Below are positions 1 through 12,249 of a stretch of DNA of 64,000 nt, piece after piece. The position numbers and the translations under genes are program-made. Origin of the DNA: Cryptomeria japonica (lineage: Eukaryota; Streptophyta; Pinopsida; Cupressales; Cupressaceae). The notes below the pieces were generated by a model that was not told the DNA's origin, did not search any database, and was given only the letters and a program-made list of their open reading frames with translations. Every line of letters begins with the position of its first letter. Within the stretch, counting starts at the first letter, position 1. Location of the stretch: assembly GCF_030272615.1 (NCBI RefSeq), contig NC_081415.1, positions 417,661,757-417,725,756 on the forward strand. The letters are read 5' to 3'.

Positions 1-891
1 AACCCGTATGGTTAGAAGCTCATCCCGAATGGATGAATGCCTAATCCTAATTGGATGGATGCCCAGAGTATGCAATTGAATAAAACATAATGAAAAAAAA
101 ATAATACTCAATTTTTGTTGAATCAATCATGAAGAGGTTATTACAGACATCTATTTGGAATTTAGGAGGTATTGGATATGAACAATTGGTCTGTGAATAA
201 GCTCTTGATTCTAGTGAATGTGAACCTCTATGTGACTGGTGCTATGAAATTTTTTATGGTACTAGAGTTTTTATAGAATATGATAAATGGTCATTCGAGC
301 TAGATACCAAAATTGGGGAGAATATGTTGAAGGCAAATGGATTTTTTGACTAAGATAGAGTTGTACCATTCCCATTAGGTTGATAACCTAAAATGGAAAC
401 TTGATGAAGGGCAATGTTGAAAACATGCAAGGGAGTCAAAGGCTACAAGCTTAACAAAAACATCCAAAGTAGGTTTCAAGTAGATAAAGTCATTGCAAAC
501 CAAATGTGACTCATACAACTAACTTATGAAAAGAACAAAGAAGAACAAGAACAACTAACTTAGATAAAGTAGTTAAAGTCATTTCATCTTCCTGAATGGG
601 TTTCTCTTCTTCCATTGGTGTTGTCCCTTCCTTTACCAAAAAATTGGCTTTAAAGGCTCTTGTATTTGGGTTAGCTAATTCCCTATCAACACCATTTTTA
701 ATAGGTTTACCAGTACTCAGTGGTTCATACAGTTCTCTTAGGAGTTGGACCATCTCAACCATGGTGCACCTCATATTAGCTTGAAACCAGTGCACCTCAT
801 ATTAGCTTGAAACCTATGCCCCCTATTGGTAGCTAATGGGGATATAATACTATTCATTGTACATATCAATGAGGTGTGCTTTATGTCTAGA
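1..891. other. Intergenic sequence, no gene recognised
   Basis: I see no recognisable protein domain here on either strand. A minus-strand frame at 511-795 is open for about 94 codons and is rich in charged residues, but it matches no family I know and has no supporting context. The stretch is AT-rich and contains a short 26-bp tandem duplication near 764. It lies upstream of an old gypsy pol relic and may be decayed retroelement sequence, but that cannot be shown from the bases. Confidence 0.4.
764..815. repeat. 26-bp tandem duplication
   Basis: A 26-bp unit beginning GTGCACCTCATATTAGC occurs twice head to tail (764-789 and 790-815) with almost no differences. It is a simple local duplication. 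Confidence 0.85.
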
Positions 892-1417
892 TACTAATCA
901 TTTTTTTTTTTAAATAAATAGCCATCAGAATTACGACGGCAACTAAACTTTACATCGATGATCAAATCGTCAGACCAACAACATTCTCGTCAGTGCAAAT
1001 TTTTTGGCTTCCGTCGCAATTCTAACACCAACTGAACAAACATTCAATAAGGATGTTGTATGTCTGACGACACTTCCTTATCGAACGGTCATCGATGCAT
1101 ATTATTGGACCAACGACCAAACCATCAGACCAACAACATTCTTGTCGGTGCAAAGTTTCTAGCTACCTTCGAAATTTTGACGCCAACTAAACAAACATCC
1201 GACGAGGATGCTGTATGTCCGACGATATTTTTGACCGAAAGAGCAATCATGGCCACCGTTGGCAGAGTTCATGATGTCGTCATAATTCTGACATTCAATG
1301 GCATCATCGGACTGTCGGACGATGAGTTTTCAATGGCTTCATTTGTTGGCAGTTCAACGAAAAGTAGTCGCAATTCCGACGATCGGCCGTCGAAAATTAG
1401 CCCCGAATATACTAGTG
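892..1417. mobile_element. Candidate CACTA-like DNA transposon remnant
   Basis: The segment is rich in CGACGG/CCGTCG-type words, unlike its AT-rich surroundings. That is common in the subterminal arrays of plant CACTA elements. It ends with TAGTG at 1413-1417 and may begin with a mutated TACTA at 892. Immediately to the right, reverse-transcriptase coding sequence starts, so the segment seems to have interrupted that gene. The terminal repeats match only over a few bases and the 3-bp flanks (AGA, AAA) differ. No transposase is visible, and the plus frame open here from 1060 looks fortuitous. Confidence 0.35.
959..1228 (+). repeat. Diverged tandem repeat, 155-bp period
   Basis: Sequence at 959-1073 recurs at 1114-1228, offset by 155 bp. 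Shared anchors include CAGACCAACAACATTCT (971 and 1126) and ATGTCTGACGA / ATGTCCGACGA near the right ends. The copies differ by scattered substitutions, many of them transitions. It lies inside the candidate CACTA remnant. Confidence 0.7.
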
Positions 1418-4400
1418 AAAGGGTGACTGGATGCAAATTTTTATCTATGATGGATGGATTTTCAGAATACAATCAAGTTAAGGTTACAGAATCTGAGCAG
1501 TGTGGTCAAAGCACAAAACTGTCACGTTTCAGGCCAACTTATCAACACAAGTGAATTTAAGTAATTCTAACAAAAAACCAATTTTAGTCAAACATATGAT
1601 CTATAGAGATTCATTATAGCTATCTTATATATGTGCCACAAGTTTTCCAATTGAATTTGTTTACAAAATGTATATTTTATACCACTTTGGATCTAATTAC
1701 TATTTTTTGTTTTTTGAAAAACCTGATGTTTCAACAACTCCTACTCTTATAAATAATCTGTTTTTGAAATGTAAAAATACCCTTTTATAGATTTATGAGT
1801 GAATTTTCTAGATATATATCCTTTAATATTTGAATTAGTTTTTATATTTTATATTTTATTTTTATTGAAAGTAGGTCATTAGCACTAAAATATAAGGTTG
1901 ATTATCTTGTAAAGGAAAAATACTAAAATTTTGAAAAAAAAATTGAAAAAAAAATGCATTAGAGAAAAGAGTCTATGTCAAGATGATATAAATATTTTCT
2001 AATTTGGATAAATAATTAAGAAAAATGTGATGCCAAATGGAAAGAGTTATATTCCAATACACATAACTGTTCAAATTTATTGAAAATTATATACATAAAA
2101 AATAGTTAAAAAAATATTTTTGCACTAAAGTTTCAATTTATCAATATACACAAAAAAATTGAAGAAAAAAAAGTAAAATTTACTATATAAAAGTGTGACG
2201 CCTTGTGTAACTTCAATTTCAACATTTTATCAGCAACTAAATTATAGTGTTTACTTATTAAGAAAGTATATTCAAATAATTTTTAAGATTTTTTAAAAAA
2301 TTACAAACATAAAATACAAAAAAAAAAATATACATTTTATTAGTTTACACCATTTCAAAATTCAAAACATATATTTCACTTTCTATCGATTCAATTTAAA
2401 AAGTTGAATCAACGTTGGCCATTTTTTTTATAAAAGTGTGACACAACTTTGTGCTTTTACCCAGTACAAAACAACGTTCACTACCCCATTGGGAACCTAT
2501 GCCTATGTAAGAATGCCTTTTGGTTTAACTAATGTTGGTGCAAAACTTAAAAGGGCAATGGATGTAACTTTTGTTGATTTGATAAACATCATCTTGATGG
2601 TATATTAGGATGACTTAACTGCCTATTCAAAAAAGGTTGAAGATTGCTATATATATTTGGAAAAGGTATTTTACAAGGCATTGGAATATCGCATTTCATT
2701 AAACCCCAAGAAATGTCACTTTGCAATTACTGAGGGAAAATTATTAGGGCACATGGTGTCTAAAGAAGGATTCAAGATTGATCCTAAAAGAGTTGAGGCT
2801 ATAGACATGATTCCCATCCCCAAAACAGTGAAGGCTATCCAATCTTTCTTTGGTTAGATTAATTTTGTTAGAAGATTCATTTCCAATTTCACATAGATTG
2901 TCAGGACAACATAAAAAATAATAAAGAAAAGAGCAAAGATTGATTGGAAATATTAAGCCATAGACAATTTTGCATCCATAAAAAGGGCTATTAAGGAAGC
3001 TCCTGTGTTAAAATCCCCAATGTACTTTATTAAGCCTTTTTTAGATTTTTTCATTCGCATATTTTCATACCATTGTTGTTGTCATGCTGCAGAAAAATGA
3101 TGAAGGATATGAGAAAACAATCTCATTCTTTAGCAAGTCATTGCAGGCAGCTAAGTTGAAACATGATATCACTGAAAAGAAAGCATATTCTCTAGTTAAG
3201 TTAGTGAAAAATTTCAAGTCGTACTTGGTGGGAGCATAAATAATTTCTTATGTACCGAATGCAGTAGTCAAGGATGTATTTTCCCAAACAAAGAACATAG
3301 GAAAAAGGTGTAGGTGGGTAAATAGAATCCAGGAGTTCAATATTGACATCCAGATCACTAAATTAGTGAGCGGGCAAAGTTTGGCAAAACTAATGGCAAA
3401 ATCAAATTTTGTAGCAGCATAGGTGAATAGTGTAGATTCTTGGGTGGTGTTGTCTACAATATAGGAGGCACTCCATGGTATACTAATATAGTATACTTTC
3501 TTAGAGCACAAAAATACCTTGATACTATGAATGGAAATCAGTAAAGAACCCTGAAGCTCCATGCCTCTAAATATGTTCTTGTGAAAGGAGATTTATTCTG
3601 GAAGGATAAGGATGGGGTCCTATTATTGTGCTTGGATGAGGGATAGATTGATGTAATTTTAAGAGAAATGCTTGAGGGAGTGTGTGGAGGAGACTTCTTA
3701 GCCAAAACTATAGTCCACGAGATATTGAGGGTTGGTTAATATGTAAGAAAGTATGAAGCTTGCCAAAACAATTCTGGTAAACTAAAACACCAGGGAGCAT
3801 TACCTTTGAGTGCTATGCAAGTGGAAACACCATTTCATCATTGGTGGATTGATTTCATAGGAGAGATATTTGATAAATCCAATGGATGACACATATGGAT
3901 TCTAGTAGCTACTAATTACTTCACTAAGTGGGTATAAGTTATCCCCACAAAACAAGCTACTAGTAAGGTGGTCATAAACTTCTTAATGAGAAATATCATT
4001 ACACATTTTGGGGTACCTGTCAAGATTATCATGGACAATGGAATATTTTTCATATATGAGGAGTTCAAGGAATTTTGTGAATCATATGGCATATGCAATT
4101 TCATATTCTTCACCTTATCATCCTCAAGGAAATGGACAAGTTGAATCAAGCAACAAAAGCATATTGAAAATAATCAGATGGATGCTTGAAAACAATAAGA
4201 AGGTTTGGGACTCAAAACTAAGACTGGTTATTTGGGTAGATATAACAACAGTGAAGAAGGTGGCCAACAATTTTGAATTGGTGTATGGGGCACAAGAAAG
4301 AATGCATGTACATAACATATTGCTAGTTTATAAATTTACCTTGTAGGAGGATATAGATATACTTGAGCCCATGGAGGAAAGGATGGAGCAACTAGTAGAA

Positions 4401-4440
4401 TTGGATGAAATCATAGCAGAACTAGATAGAATTGGATGAC
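1418..4440 (+). pseudogene. Ty3/gypsy pol relic H (RT, RNase H, integrase), interrupted
   Basis: The plus strand encodes a broken gypsy polyprotein. RT begins near 1429 with MMDGFSEYNQV, is interrupted at 1500 by a DNA transposon, and resumes at 2465 with YKTTFTTPLGTYAYVRMPFG. It continues through a connection region with LGHMVSKEGFKIDP (about 2746-2790). An RNase H-like stretch covers about 3050-3450. Integrase has WWIDFIG (first Asp, about 3844), IIMDNG (second Asp, about 4027) and QGNGQVESS (Glu, about 4130), with a frameshift between the last two. No chromodomain follows. Frameshifts and TAG stops make it non-functional. The sequence style resembles the minus-strand relic G at 12250-17429. 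The RT amino terminus, protease and gag are not seen upstream. Confidence 0.85.
1501..2461. mobile_element. 961-bp non-autonomous DNA transposon inside RT
   Basis: Removing 1501-2461 and one copy of the flanking CAG (1498-1500 and 2462-2464) rejoins the RT reading frame exactly: GAG CAG then TAC AAA ACA. The ends are imperfect terminal inverted repeats. The left end contains GGTCAAAGCACAAAACTGTC, and the reverse complement of the right end reads GGTAAAAGCACAAAGTTGTG. The interior is very AT-rich and has no coding capacity. A related word (GTGTGACGCCTTGTGTAAC) recurs near 2194. The 3-bp duplication fits CACTA or PIF/Harbinger integration, but the termini match neither consensus well, so the superfamily is left open. 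Confidence 0.75.
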
Positions 4441-5689
4441 TATAGTAGATATTCATCCCCAACTAGAGCCATTGTTGGAACATACAAAATTTTTGAGTTT
4501 TTTACATAATTGTGATATCCTAAAATTATTTTCCCACTACTATCCATATAAGTAACTAAACAAAAATTATATTTATACACAAGTGGAATATCCTATCTAT
4601 CATAATTCAATGTGTTTTCTAACCTTTTTTTTTTTTTCCAAAGGTCAATACTAAAGCCTTGATAACAAATCAAATATTTGAGCCAGTAATAGGCCCTAAA
4701 GAATTATGCCCTTGTTGAAAAACCTATTTGTCAATTAATAATTTCATATCTTCCACTATTTCCCTATACACCCCATCCATCACCTCAATTGGACAATCAT
4801 ATAGCAATATAGCTATTTCGTAGGGTCAATATTCTATTATAACAAGCAACCTGCAAAATAGAAACAAAAGAAATAAAATATGTAAAGGTATCATTATTTC
4901 ACATTACTTGTATTCTATTACCTCTAGAATACCATGAAACAGTCACGAGAAAAACAAAAGTTACAAAAAATATCGCCATTTCACAAAACATAAACCATAC
5001 TATACTAAGTGGTCTATGAAATAGCGATAAAGAAAACAAAGTCTATCAAGATATTGCTATTTTGCACAACTCACATCCTATTATATTGAGCTACCTACGA
5101 AATAGTGATAAAAGAAGCCAAGCTCATAGGATATCACCATATAGAAAAGAAGGATTCATGTTGAAGAAAAGGCATTGCAAAATAGCAATAACAAAATAAT
5201 TTGAAGTATTATTGCAGTATCGCTAAACAGAACTAGTAAAGAGATCATAAAAATGCGATATAACGATGGTCTAATAAAATATCACCAGATCGCAAGGTGG
5301 ACACAATTAATGAAAGATAAAGTTGTGATATAGTGGTAACAATTAGATTACATGCCACCATATCGTGTGGAGCTAAAATAGAGGGGAAACAAATGTTGTG
5401 ATATACCGATAACTATTGTCTTTATTTCACAACAATGAAACAAACCTTATAAGGACGGTTTGCAATGTTGTGAAAAGGGTAAGCTAAGACAAGTTGAGAA
5501 TGACATCAACATGTCATAAATCAAAATTTTAAAAAGATGGTAAAGTTGTTAATGGAACACATGAATTAAATGCGGAAAAGACACTCAAGAGCCACCATTA
5601 ATATTCGACTTTTTCTTGAAATTTTTCATTACAAGCTAAAGAATTATACAAAATGAGCTTTGCAACAAGGATGAACAAGCTAGAATCAC
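4441..5689. other. Non-coding stretch with degenerate repeat field
   Basis: No protein is recognisable. The left part may be the untranslated tail of relic H. The rest is dominated by a degenerate ~78-bp repeat, described separately. No matching LTR pair is visible. Confidence 0.4.
4850..5450. repeat. Degenerate ~78-82-bp tandem repeats with GCGATA / TATCGC words
   Basis: The words AATAGCGATAA and ATATCGCCAT, and their variants, recur about every 78-82 bp. Approximate units start near 4918, 4996, 5074 and 5158. For example, CATACTATACTAAGTGGTCT at 4996 aligns with CATCCTATTATATTGAGCT at 5074. Because the repeated word occurs in both orientations within a unit, each unit could fold on itself. 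The divergence indicates an old array. Confidence 0.55.
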
Positions 5690-8600
5690 TTGCAACAGTT
5701 TACAACTAAGTACTCCATTACTTCTCAAGCTACAAAGTTTACAGAATTTAGTTGTATCTCTCATAGGAAGCATAAGGTGAAAATGCCTTGGAAGAAGGAA
5801 GAATCCAAAGGAGGTGAGATTTTGAAAGGGGGTGAGAGCTCCGAAATAAAATGTAGGACATCAAACTCAGCTAAAAGGCCAATGCAGAAATCATTATTAG
5901 ATGCATTACCTAGTTCAGTAGATAGTGGAGCTAAAAATGTATTCAAGGATAGGCTAGAGGGTTATTGGGATGATATAACTCTCATAGCAGGGAGGGATTT
6001 ATTTTGGTACTTTTATAAAAATGGAGATGGGAAGATCCCTATATTGAATTCCTAGATCCTCGATGTTGCAAATTTAATAGTACCTATCATATGAACATAT
6101 ATGTTGAATTGATTCATTTCTTAACAGATAATTATTACCTTATAAAAATAACTATCAAAATGTCTAGTGGAAACCCCTTATTAGTAGTCACCAAATCTAC
6201 CATTGTGGACAATTTTATTCTCAACAAACAAGCCTTGACTATGTTTGACCAGGAGAAGTTTCACATAGATTATACTGGACTATGGAAAATTTTCAAGAAG
6301 GATGAGCTTCCATACTACCAAAGGAGGGGCATGAACAATAAACGTGTGGTGATTTCGGGCAATGAACCCTTTCCTGTGGAGGTTTTCCTTGTTTATTTTC
6401 AAAAACCATATTTTTCTTTGTGTCAAGTGTTGGGAGAAGATGCCATGGTGAAAATGCCAGTGCCATTAATGTACATGGCCATGAGCATACAAAATGCTAA
6501 AATAAGCTTTGAGTTTGACTCTGCCTCTGAGTTAGAACAAAAAAATCATGATCAACTTGTGGCATGGAAATAGATGAAAATTTGTGACTTCCGCCACTAT
6601 TCCCTATTATGTTATTTGATTTTGTATCAAAACAAACAAGCTTTCTACTAATGACTAAAATTAGGAATTGTGGATCATAATGGAAACAATCTACCTATAC
6701 AATTGTGGTGCTATTTGTCAGATAAGAGATGCAAGGACTGTGGTTATGAAGTCTTTCATGACTCATTTGTCATTTTGACCATCAAGTTGAAATATTTTCA
6801 CTAGATTTGAGAAGGGTGTTGAGGCCACTTGCCTATGATGCCGAAAAAGGGTCATACTCATAACTTTGCTGATTGGTTATACATGGGAGAGAACACCATA
6901 ATCAAATTGTATGGGTGCACTTAGGCATAATCAAACTGTATGGGTGCACTTAGGCCTCCAATTTGTTGCATTTATTTGTATAAGATAGGCTTACATTCTT
7001 GGAATCCATGTGGTAGATGTTATGGCTTGAGAATGAAGTGATAGAAAAATGAAAGAAGAGAACTTTCTTGCCACATGTCACTAAATATGCAGATTTTTAT
7101 ATTGGATCAAATATATTGGAGAAATTGTAGGGCTATTTGAAGACAAATTATTCTTTGAAATCCAGCCAAGAGAGAATATGTGATCATGAATGTCATATTG
7201 GTTCTTTTGTTAAAACAATTTCCCTTGATGTGCTAATACAAGACGATTTGATTATAAATTGTATATCATTTCAAGATATTATGTAGAGAAGAAAAAAGTG
7301 GCATGTTCTAATGAGACTAGAAGAGGAAAAGAAGAAAATGGATCCTAATTTCTCTTGATTTTTTAATGAAGAAACTAATGAGTTAGGAAGAATTGATTTG
7401 TGTTTAAATAACTTTGAAAGAATTTATGGAAAATCAACAAGTAGTGGATCCCCAGCAAAGCTACAGTTCCACCAAAAAAACCACATGGGGTTATTATTCA
7501 TAATGTATTTGATGATGAATCTATGCAGGAGACTTCACCTATTTCAGCCCCACCTATAAAGCTAAAGACAAAGGACTCAGATCCCCTTGTGCCATATGAA
7601 GAGTCAGAGGGGGAAGGAGACACTGATGAGGTCATCAGTGTATTAAGGGCCTTAAAGGGTGATGAAGGGGTGGATAAATCACAAACGGATCTACCAAGAT
7701 ATGAAGAGGAAACCCATGGCTATGAAGCTCAAATGAAGGAAGGGGTAGAGCCTATGAATACTGTGGATGAAAGGATAGCAATATCAATGAGGTTCTTAGA
7801 GGATGATGAATTCATCCATTCTCCTAATTTCAAATATTTTTGGATGAAAATAAAGATGGAGGAGTTTGAGGAAATAAAATAGATGAACCTCATGGGTGTG
7901 GATGAATCCAAGTATGAGGAGGTTATTGTTCAAACCTTCAAAGAAATAAAATTTGATGATATACATATCATTCCAACAGAAGCAAGGGAGGTTGTCATGA
8001 AGAATAATATGTTGATTGTTCCAATAATGACTCTAAAACAGATGTTTTTATTAGATCAAGTGAGGTTGAAAGAAGACCCCATGCTGGTAGAAAAGTTTGA
8101 TTCTGATAAAGGGGTAAGTGGTATAGGGTACAATCCCAAAATTGAGATACTAGCTACATGGGTGAATTTAAAAAAGCACCATCAAATGAAAGCTAGTAGA
8201 CATGGTGAAGGAAACACAAGGAACGACAAATTTAAAAAACCATCAAATATTTCTTCCCATTAGAGATGGCCACCTTGACCATGCACTCTGCTATGTTTAC
8301 CAGGGATGTAGTTAAACACATGCAACAAAAAATAATTGAACTTGAAAAGGGGCACAAGGAGATGAATGATGAAACTAACTAGTTGTATGTTGATAATGCT
8401 ATGTGGAAAGATAGTAAAAGGGCAACCTGACAATCAAAATAAAGCCATCATTATGCACAGGCATGCTACCCCTACACTAGCAAGCAATAGTGAGGATAGT
8501 AGAGGATGAGATGAAGAGAATAAAAATATGAAAAGGAGATCAAGGAATTAAGAGTAGCCAATGAAGAAGCCTTGCAAAGAATTCCACAACAAATCCTTAG

Positions 8601-9060
8601 TACTTTTGAGCAAATATTGGCCCATAGAGAAAAACTCATTATTTGCAGGTTGAATGAGGTGTATAAGGGCTATGATTCCCACTTGAGGATGTTGGATACA
8701 ACTAAAGAAAAGAAACCTAAGTTGGAACCTTAGGCAAAAAGATGGGAATCAACATATTTCACTTTTGTCACCTAATGCAAAGTCATGCAAAGGGATCCTG
8801 ATGCTCCCCCTACAATAAAAGAGATTGATAAAATAGTAAGTGCAATCATTGAAGATCTCAAGTATGTTACCAATGAAGAACAAAAGGTGAGAGCCAAAAT
8901 TTATTCTTTTTCAGACATTTCAACACTAGACTATACCCCATATCACTGATAAGGATAAGCAGGTAAGGGATTTCAGTAATTGGAAAATTGATTTCTATCA
9001 AATAGTGCCAAGAATTATCACACATATGAAGGAGGAAAGGGACATGAGTATTCAAAGTTT
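5690..9060 (+). pseudogene. Decayed long ORF of unknown function
   Basis: Several plus-strand open segments follow one another: 5690-6055, 6091-6573, 7523-7882 and 7883-8263, with shorter stretches to about 9060. The last two lie in the same frame and are separated by one TAG, as if a single codon had mutated. The predicted protein is hydrophilic and charged. It has a KHKVKMPWKKEESKG basic start, a central acidic stretch (YEESEGEGDTDE), and heptad-like segments such as IKELRVANEEALQRIPQQI near 8535-8595. I recognise no domain. It could be the gag-like or extra ORF of a degraded retroelement. A spliced host pseudogene cannot be excluded. Confidence 0.45.
6898..6955. repeat. 29-bp tandem duplication
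   Basis: The unit ATAATCAAATTGTATGGGTG (start) at 6898-6926 is repeated at 6927-6955 with one T-to-C difference. It lies within the unknown decayed ORF. Confidence 0.85.
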
Positions 9061-12000
9061 CAATTTGTTTTAGGACAAGAACATAACATTGGATATCGGT
9101 TATTCAAATTTTGTTACAGAAGTGAGGGCAGTAACAAAGAAAAAATGGAGAGACCACCTTGTGAGCATTCCTGCCATCCAAAGATTCAAATGGCATAGTG
9201 ACTATGAGATATACTAGTGGGAGGCGACATACCTAAATGCCTTAGGCGATTGAGTTCTTAGAAGACCAGCTGATGGATGTGGAGCATGCCCAAATTAAAG
9301 TAGAACCTTGCCAGAACCAAGGGTCACAGGTTGCTATACATAGTGTCATGATAATAGGCTTACTCACATTCACCGACCATTCTCATATTTCATTATTGTT
9401 TTCTATTTCATACTAGTTACAAAAGATTTATCAAAAACTTTGTAATGTTTTAATCAAGTTTTCTGTTAATTATGCACTTATATAATTAGTTATGAAGGGT
9501 TGCGATATAACAGTTTGAAGCTTGTTGCTTCTCCCAATTTTTTTATGTAAGGGAGAAATCAAGATCAATTAAAGGGGATTCTATATAGAATATAGAGGAA
9601 TAGAAGTAATACATATAAAAAAAATTACTTCTTTACAATGGTTGGTTATAATAGAGGAATCCAAGTTTCTTGTGCTCAGTTATTTATTGATGGTGAATGA
9701 TAAAATATTGTATGATTGTCTCAAATTTATTTCTTTCTTATTTGTTTAATTCAAGATATCAAAGATATTTCTGATTTATCAAAGCAATTTTCTCTACTTT
9801 GTGTGATCTGGTTGATTGACTTCTGTAAGGTAGAATTAAATTCCATTTAACTAAATTACAACATTTTGGAAGAGAATAATTAAATTAAAAAGAAGAACTA
9901 GATAATATTACATTTTTGCATGTTTATATGATGTATAAACACATTTGAATGCCAAGTAACTTGAATTATAATCAGGAACCGGATGTATGTGACTTTGTAT
10001 CCCTAAAAGAAGGCACTAATCATAATCAAATAAAATAGTTTTCATTGAAGATTGAGTTTTCTTTATTTATTTTAGAAGATTAGGTAGAAGTACGAGTAAT
10101 AAGGTTTAAGGTATATGTTGTCGCAAAAGTTGCACCTTGTGATGATCAACCTTGATCATCAACCTTGTGAAACATGGAAACAACCTCCAAAGTGTTAAAA
10201 TTGCAAAACTGAGGTTTAGTCTCTGAAGAAGGCCAACTTCCTCTTCAATCTGAGTGTAATAGGACCCAATCTAATAATTTTGGGAGGGTAAAAGGGAGAA
10301 GGAGGAATGATTGAAAGGGAAAAATGGTTCACACCTAGGTTGAAGGTTTGATCTTCCTACCTCTTGATTGCACAAAATATCAATAGAACTACCTTAGATA
10401 TGCACAAAATTCTATCAAATTAGGGCCCTAAGGAAATGGGAAGGTTAGGATTCTTGTTAATGGCAAGAGGAACTACACTTAGCTCACAAATGACATTCAA
10501 AGAGGAGAATAACATAGTCACATATGACCTTAAGACAACTAAAGAGGATGCATTCACACAAGAAGGTAAATAATTACACAATTTATAAAAACTGAAAGAA
10601 GGCAAGATATGAAAATTTACTCATATGAAGGCAAGGCCACTTTACAAATCACTGAAAACATGTATTCAAGTGATAAGAAAGAAAAGAAAATCCTGATAGG
10701 AGATATTAAATTTGCCTTTATAGTTGAGGCATAACTCAAAATAAACTTCTCTAGAAACCCTAACCCTCTCCTAGGGTTAGGTTACAAAAACATTAGAAGG
10801 AAGATTAGATCAAAGAATGATATGATGGCGTGCGAGTACAGTTTAAGAAAAGTCCATAATCTTGGAGAAAAGAAAAATATCCCTGTAGAAAGGGGAAATC
10901 TCTATGAATAATTCATCTGAGATGGCATCTGTAGGAGCAAAAAGTCTTCATTCCACACTGAATGAGCATGGGCGACATCAAAATCATCTTTTAGGTTTGT
11001 ATCTATAGTAATGGAAAAAATCCTGATGGTTGTATGCAAAAAATGATCACATTTGTGGCATTTGCTGAAAGGAGAAAGGATCTCAACTATTAGGTTGACA
11101 ACCAACACTAGAGGGAAAATTGAACACTAACGTTCACTGTACAATCAAATGCTAGCCATCAATTATGATATCTCACACACAGATGGATATGTAATATCTC
11201 ACCACAATAGCTCTATTAGGCCCAACAAAAGATTAAATCGCAACCATTCGATCGAAGCCTAAGTGAAAATGGGCAATCAAGATCATGCCACGTAGCAAGT
11301 CAGGTCCATCCTACCATTGTTGGCCCAAGATGATCGAACAACTAGCATACCTCAGTGGGGTGATTAGTTGCTAGCGAAAAGGAGGCCATGGAACCACAAT
11401 AGTTGTCGATCAGGAAGGCCAACCGCATAAGTTCTGACAGGCTCTGACGTAGTAGCCAAGTTAGTGGGCACACCACCTTCTAAAGAATTTGACACTTGGC
11501 TATATAGAAAGAGGGCCCTCATTGAGGCACTAGCACCTACGCTAAAACCGCCATGTAGACCTGGGTCCACCACACAAGAAAAAGGATCTTGGCACTATGC
11601 GAGAGAGAGAAGTTCATCTTACCGAGTCCCGAGTAGTTCACCACTGTGAGGGACATGTCAAACCGCATGTCTACTTGGAAGAGCTGGGCACTCACCCAGA
11701 CATAAAATTACACTCCACCGAGGCCCGAGTAAAAGGCCACATGAAGAGCCCTCGCCCGCCGATGAAAGGGAAAAGAGAACTGGCCTCGCCACGACTCAAT
11801 GACACTCCAGCCTATGGAAGATAAGTAATTTGACTAGCCAACCCAATTAACCTCAAAGTAGAATTCTAAAGCCCAAAATAAATAAAAGACCCATTTTACA
11901 ACTTGCCAAAAAGCTATTTGTGATTAACACGGTGCGCATAACATAAAGGTTATCACCAGTGTGCATAACACACAATTTAGTGAAAATACTTCTTAGACCG

Positions 12001-12249
12001 GTTATAACCATGGGAGGGTGGTGACATAGAGGGGGTCGTAAGCCTTCTAAGGGAAAGACTAGATGTCTCTATTTATATCCATTGGGCATGAGTCAAAAAA
12101 GGATGAGAAAAAAGAGAAGGAACCCTTCATTGCACCTGCAAAAAAAAAAATTGTCATTCTGGAGGAATGTCCTATGCACGAGCACTTTCATGGAAATCTA
12201 GAAAACTAACTACACATGTTTACAATATTTACAAGGGTTGAAGGTCACC
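9061..12249. other. Non-coding stretch, no gene recognised
   Basis: I see no recognisable coding domain. The left two thirds are AT-rich. About 11270-11830 is noticeably richer in G+C, and its short open frames on both strands resemble nothing. The right end (about 11900-12200) probably contains part of the 3' LTR of the minus-strand element G, because a good TATA box sits there just downstream of the integrase end. A second matching LTR was not found. Confidence 0.4.
12069..12077 (-). promoter_or_regulatory. TATA box, candidate LTR promoter of element G
   Basis: On the minus strand the sequence reads TATAAATAG, a strong plant TATA consensus, about 170 bp beyond the stop of the G integrase. 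This is where the U3/R border of a short 3' LTR would lie. Confidence 0.5.

Noticed and set aside
1060-1554. 164-codon ORF as a gene
   Set aside because: Only its end (from about 1420 to 1500) is real RT. The first part reads through a CGACGG-rich transposon remnant and the last part through the inserted DNA transposon.
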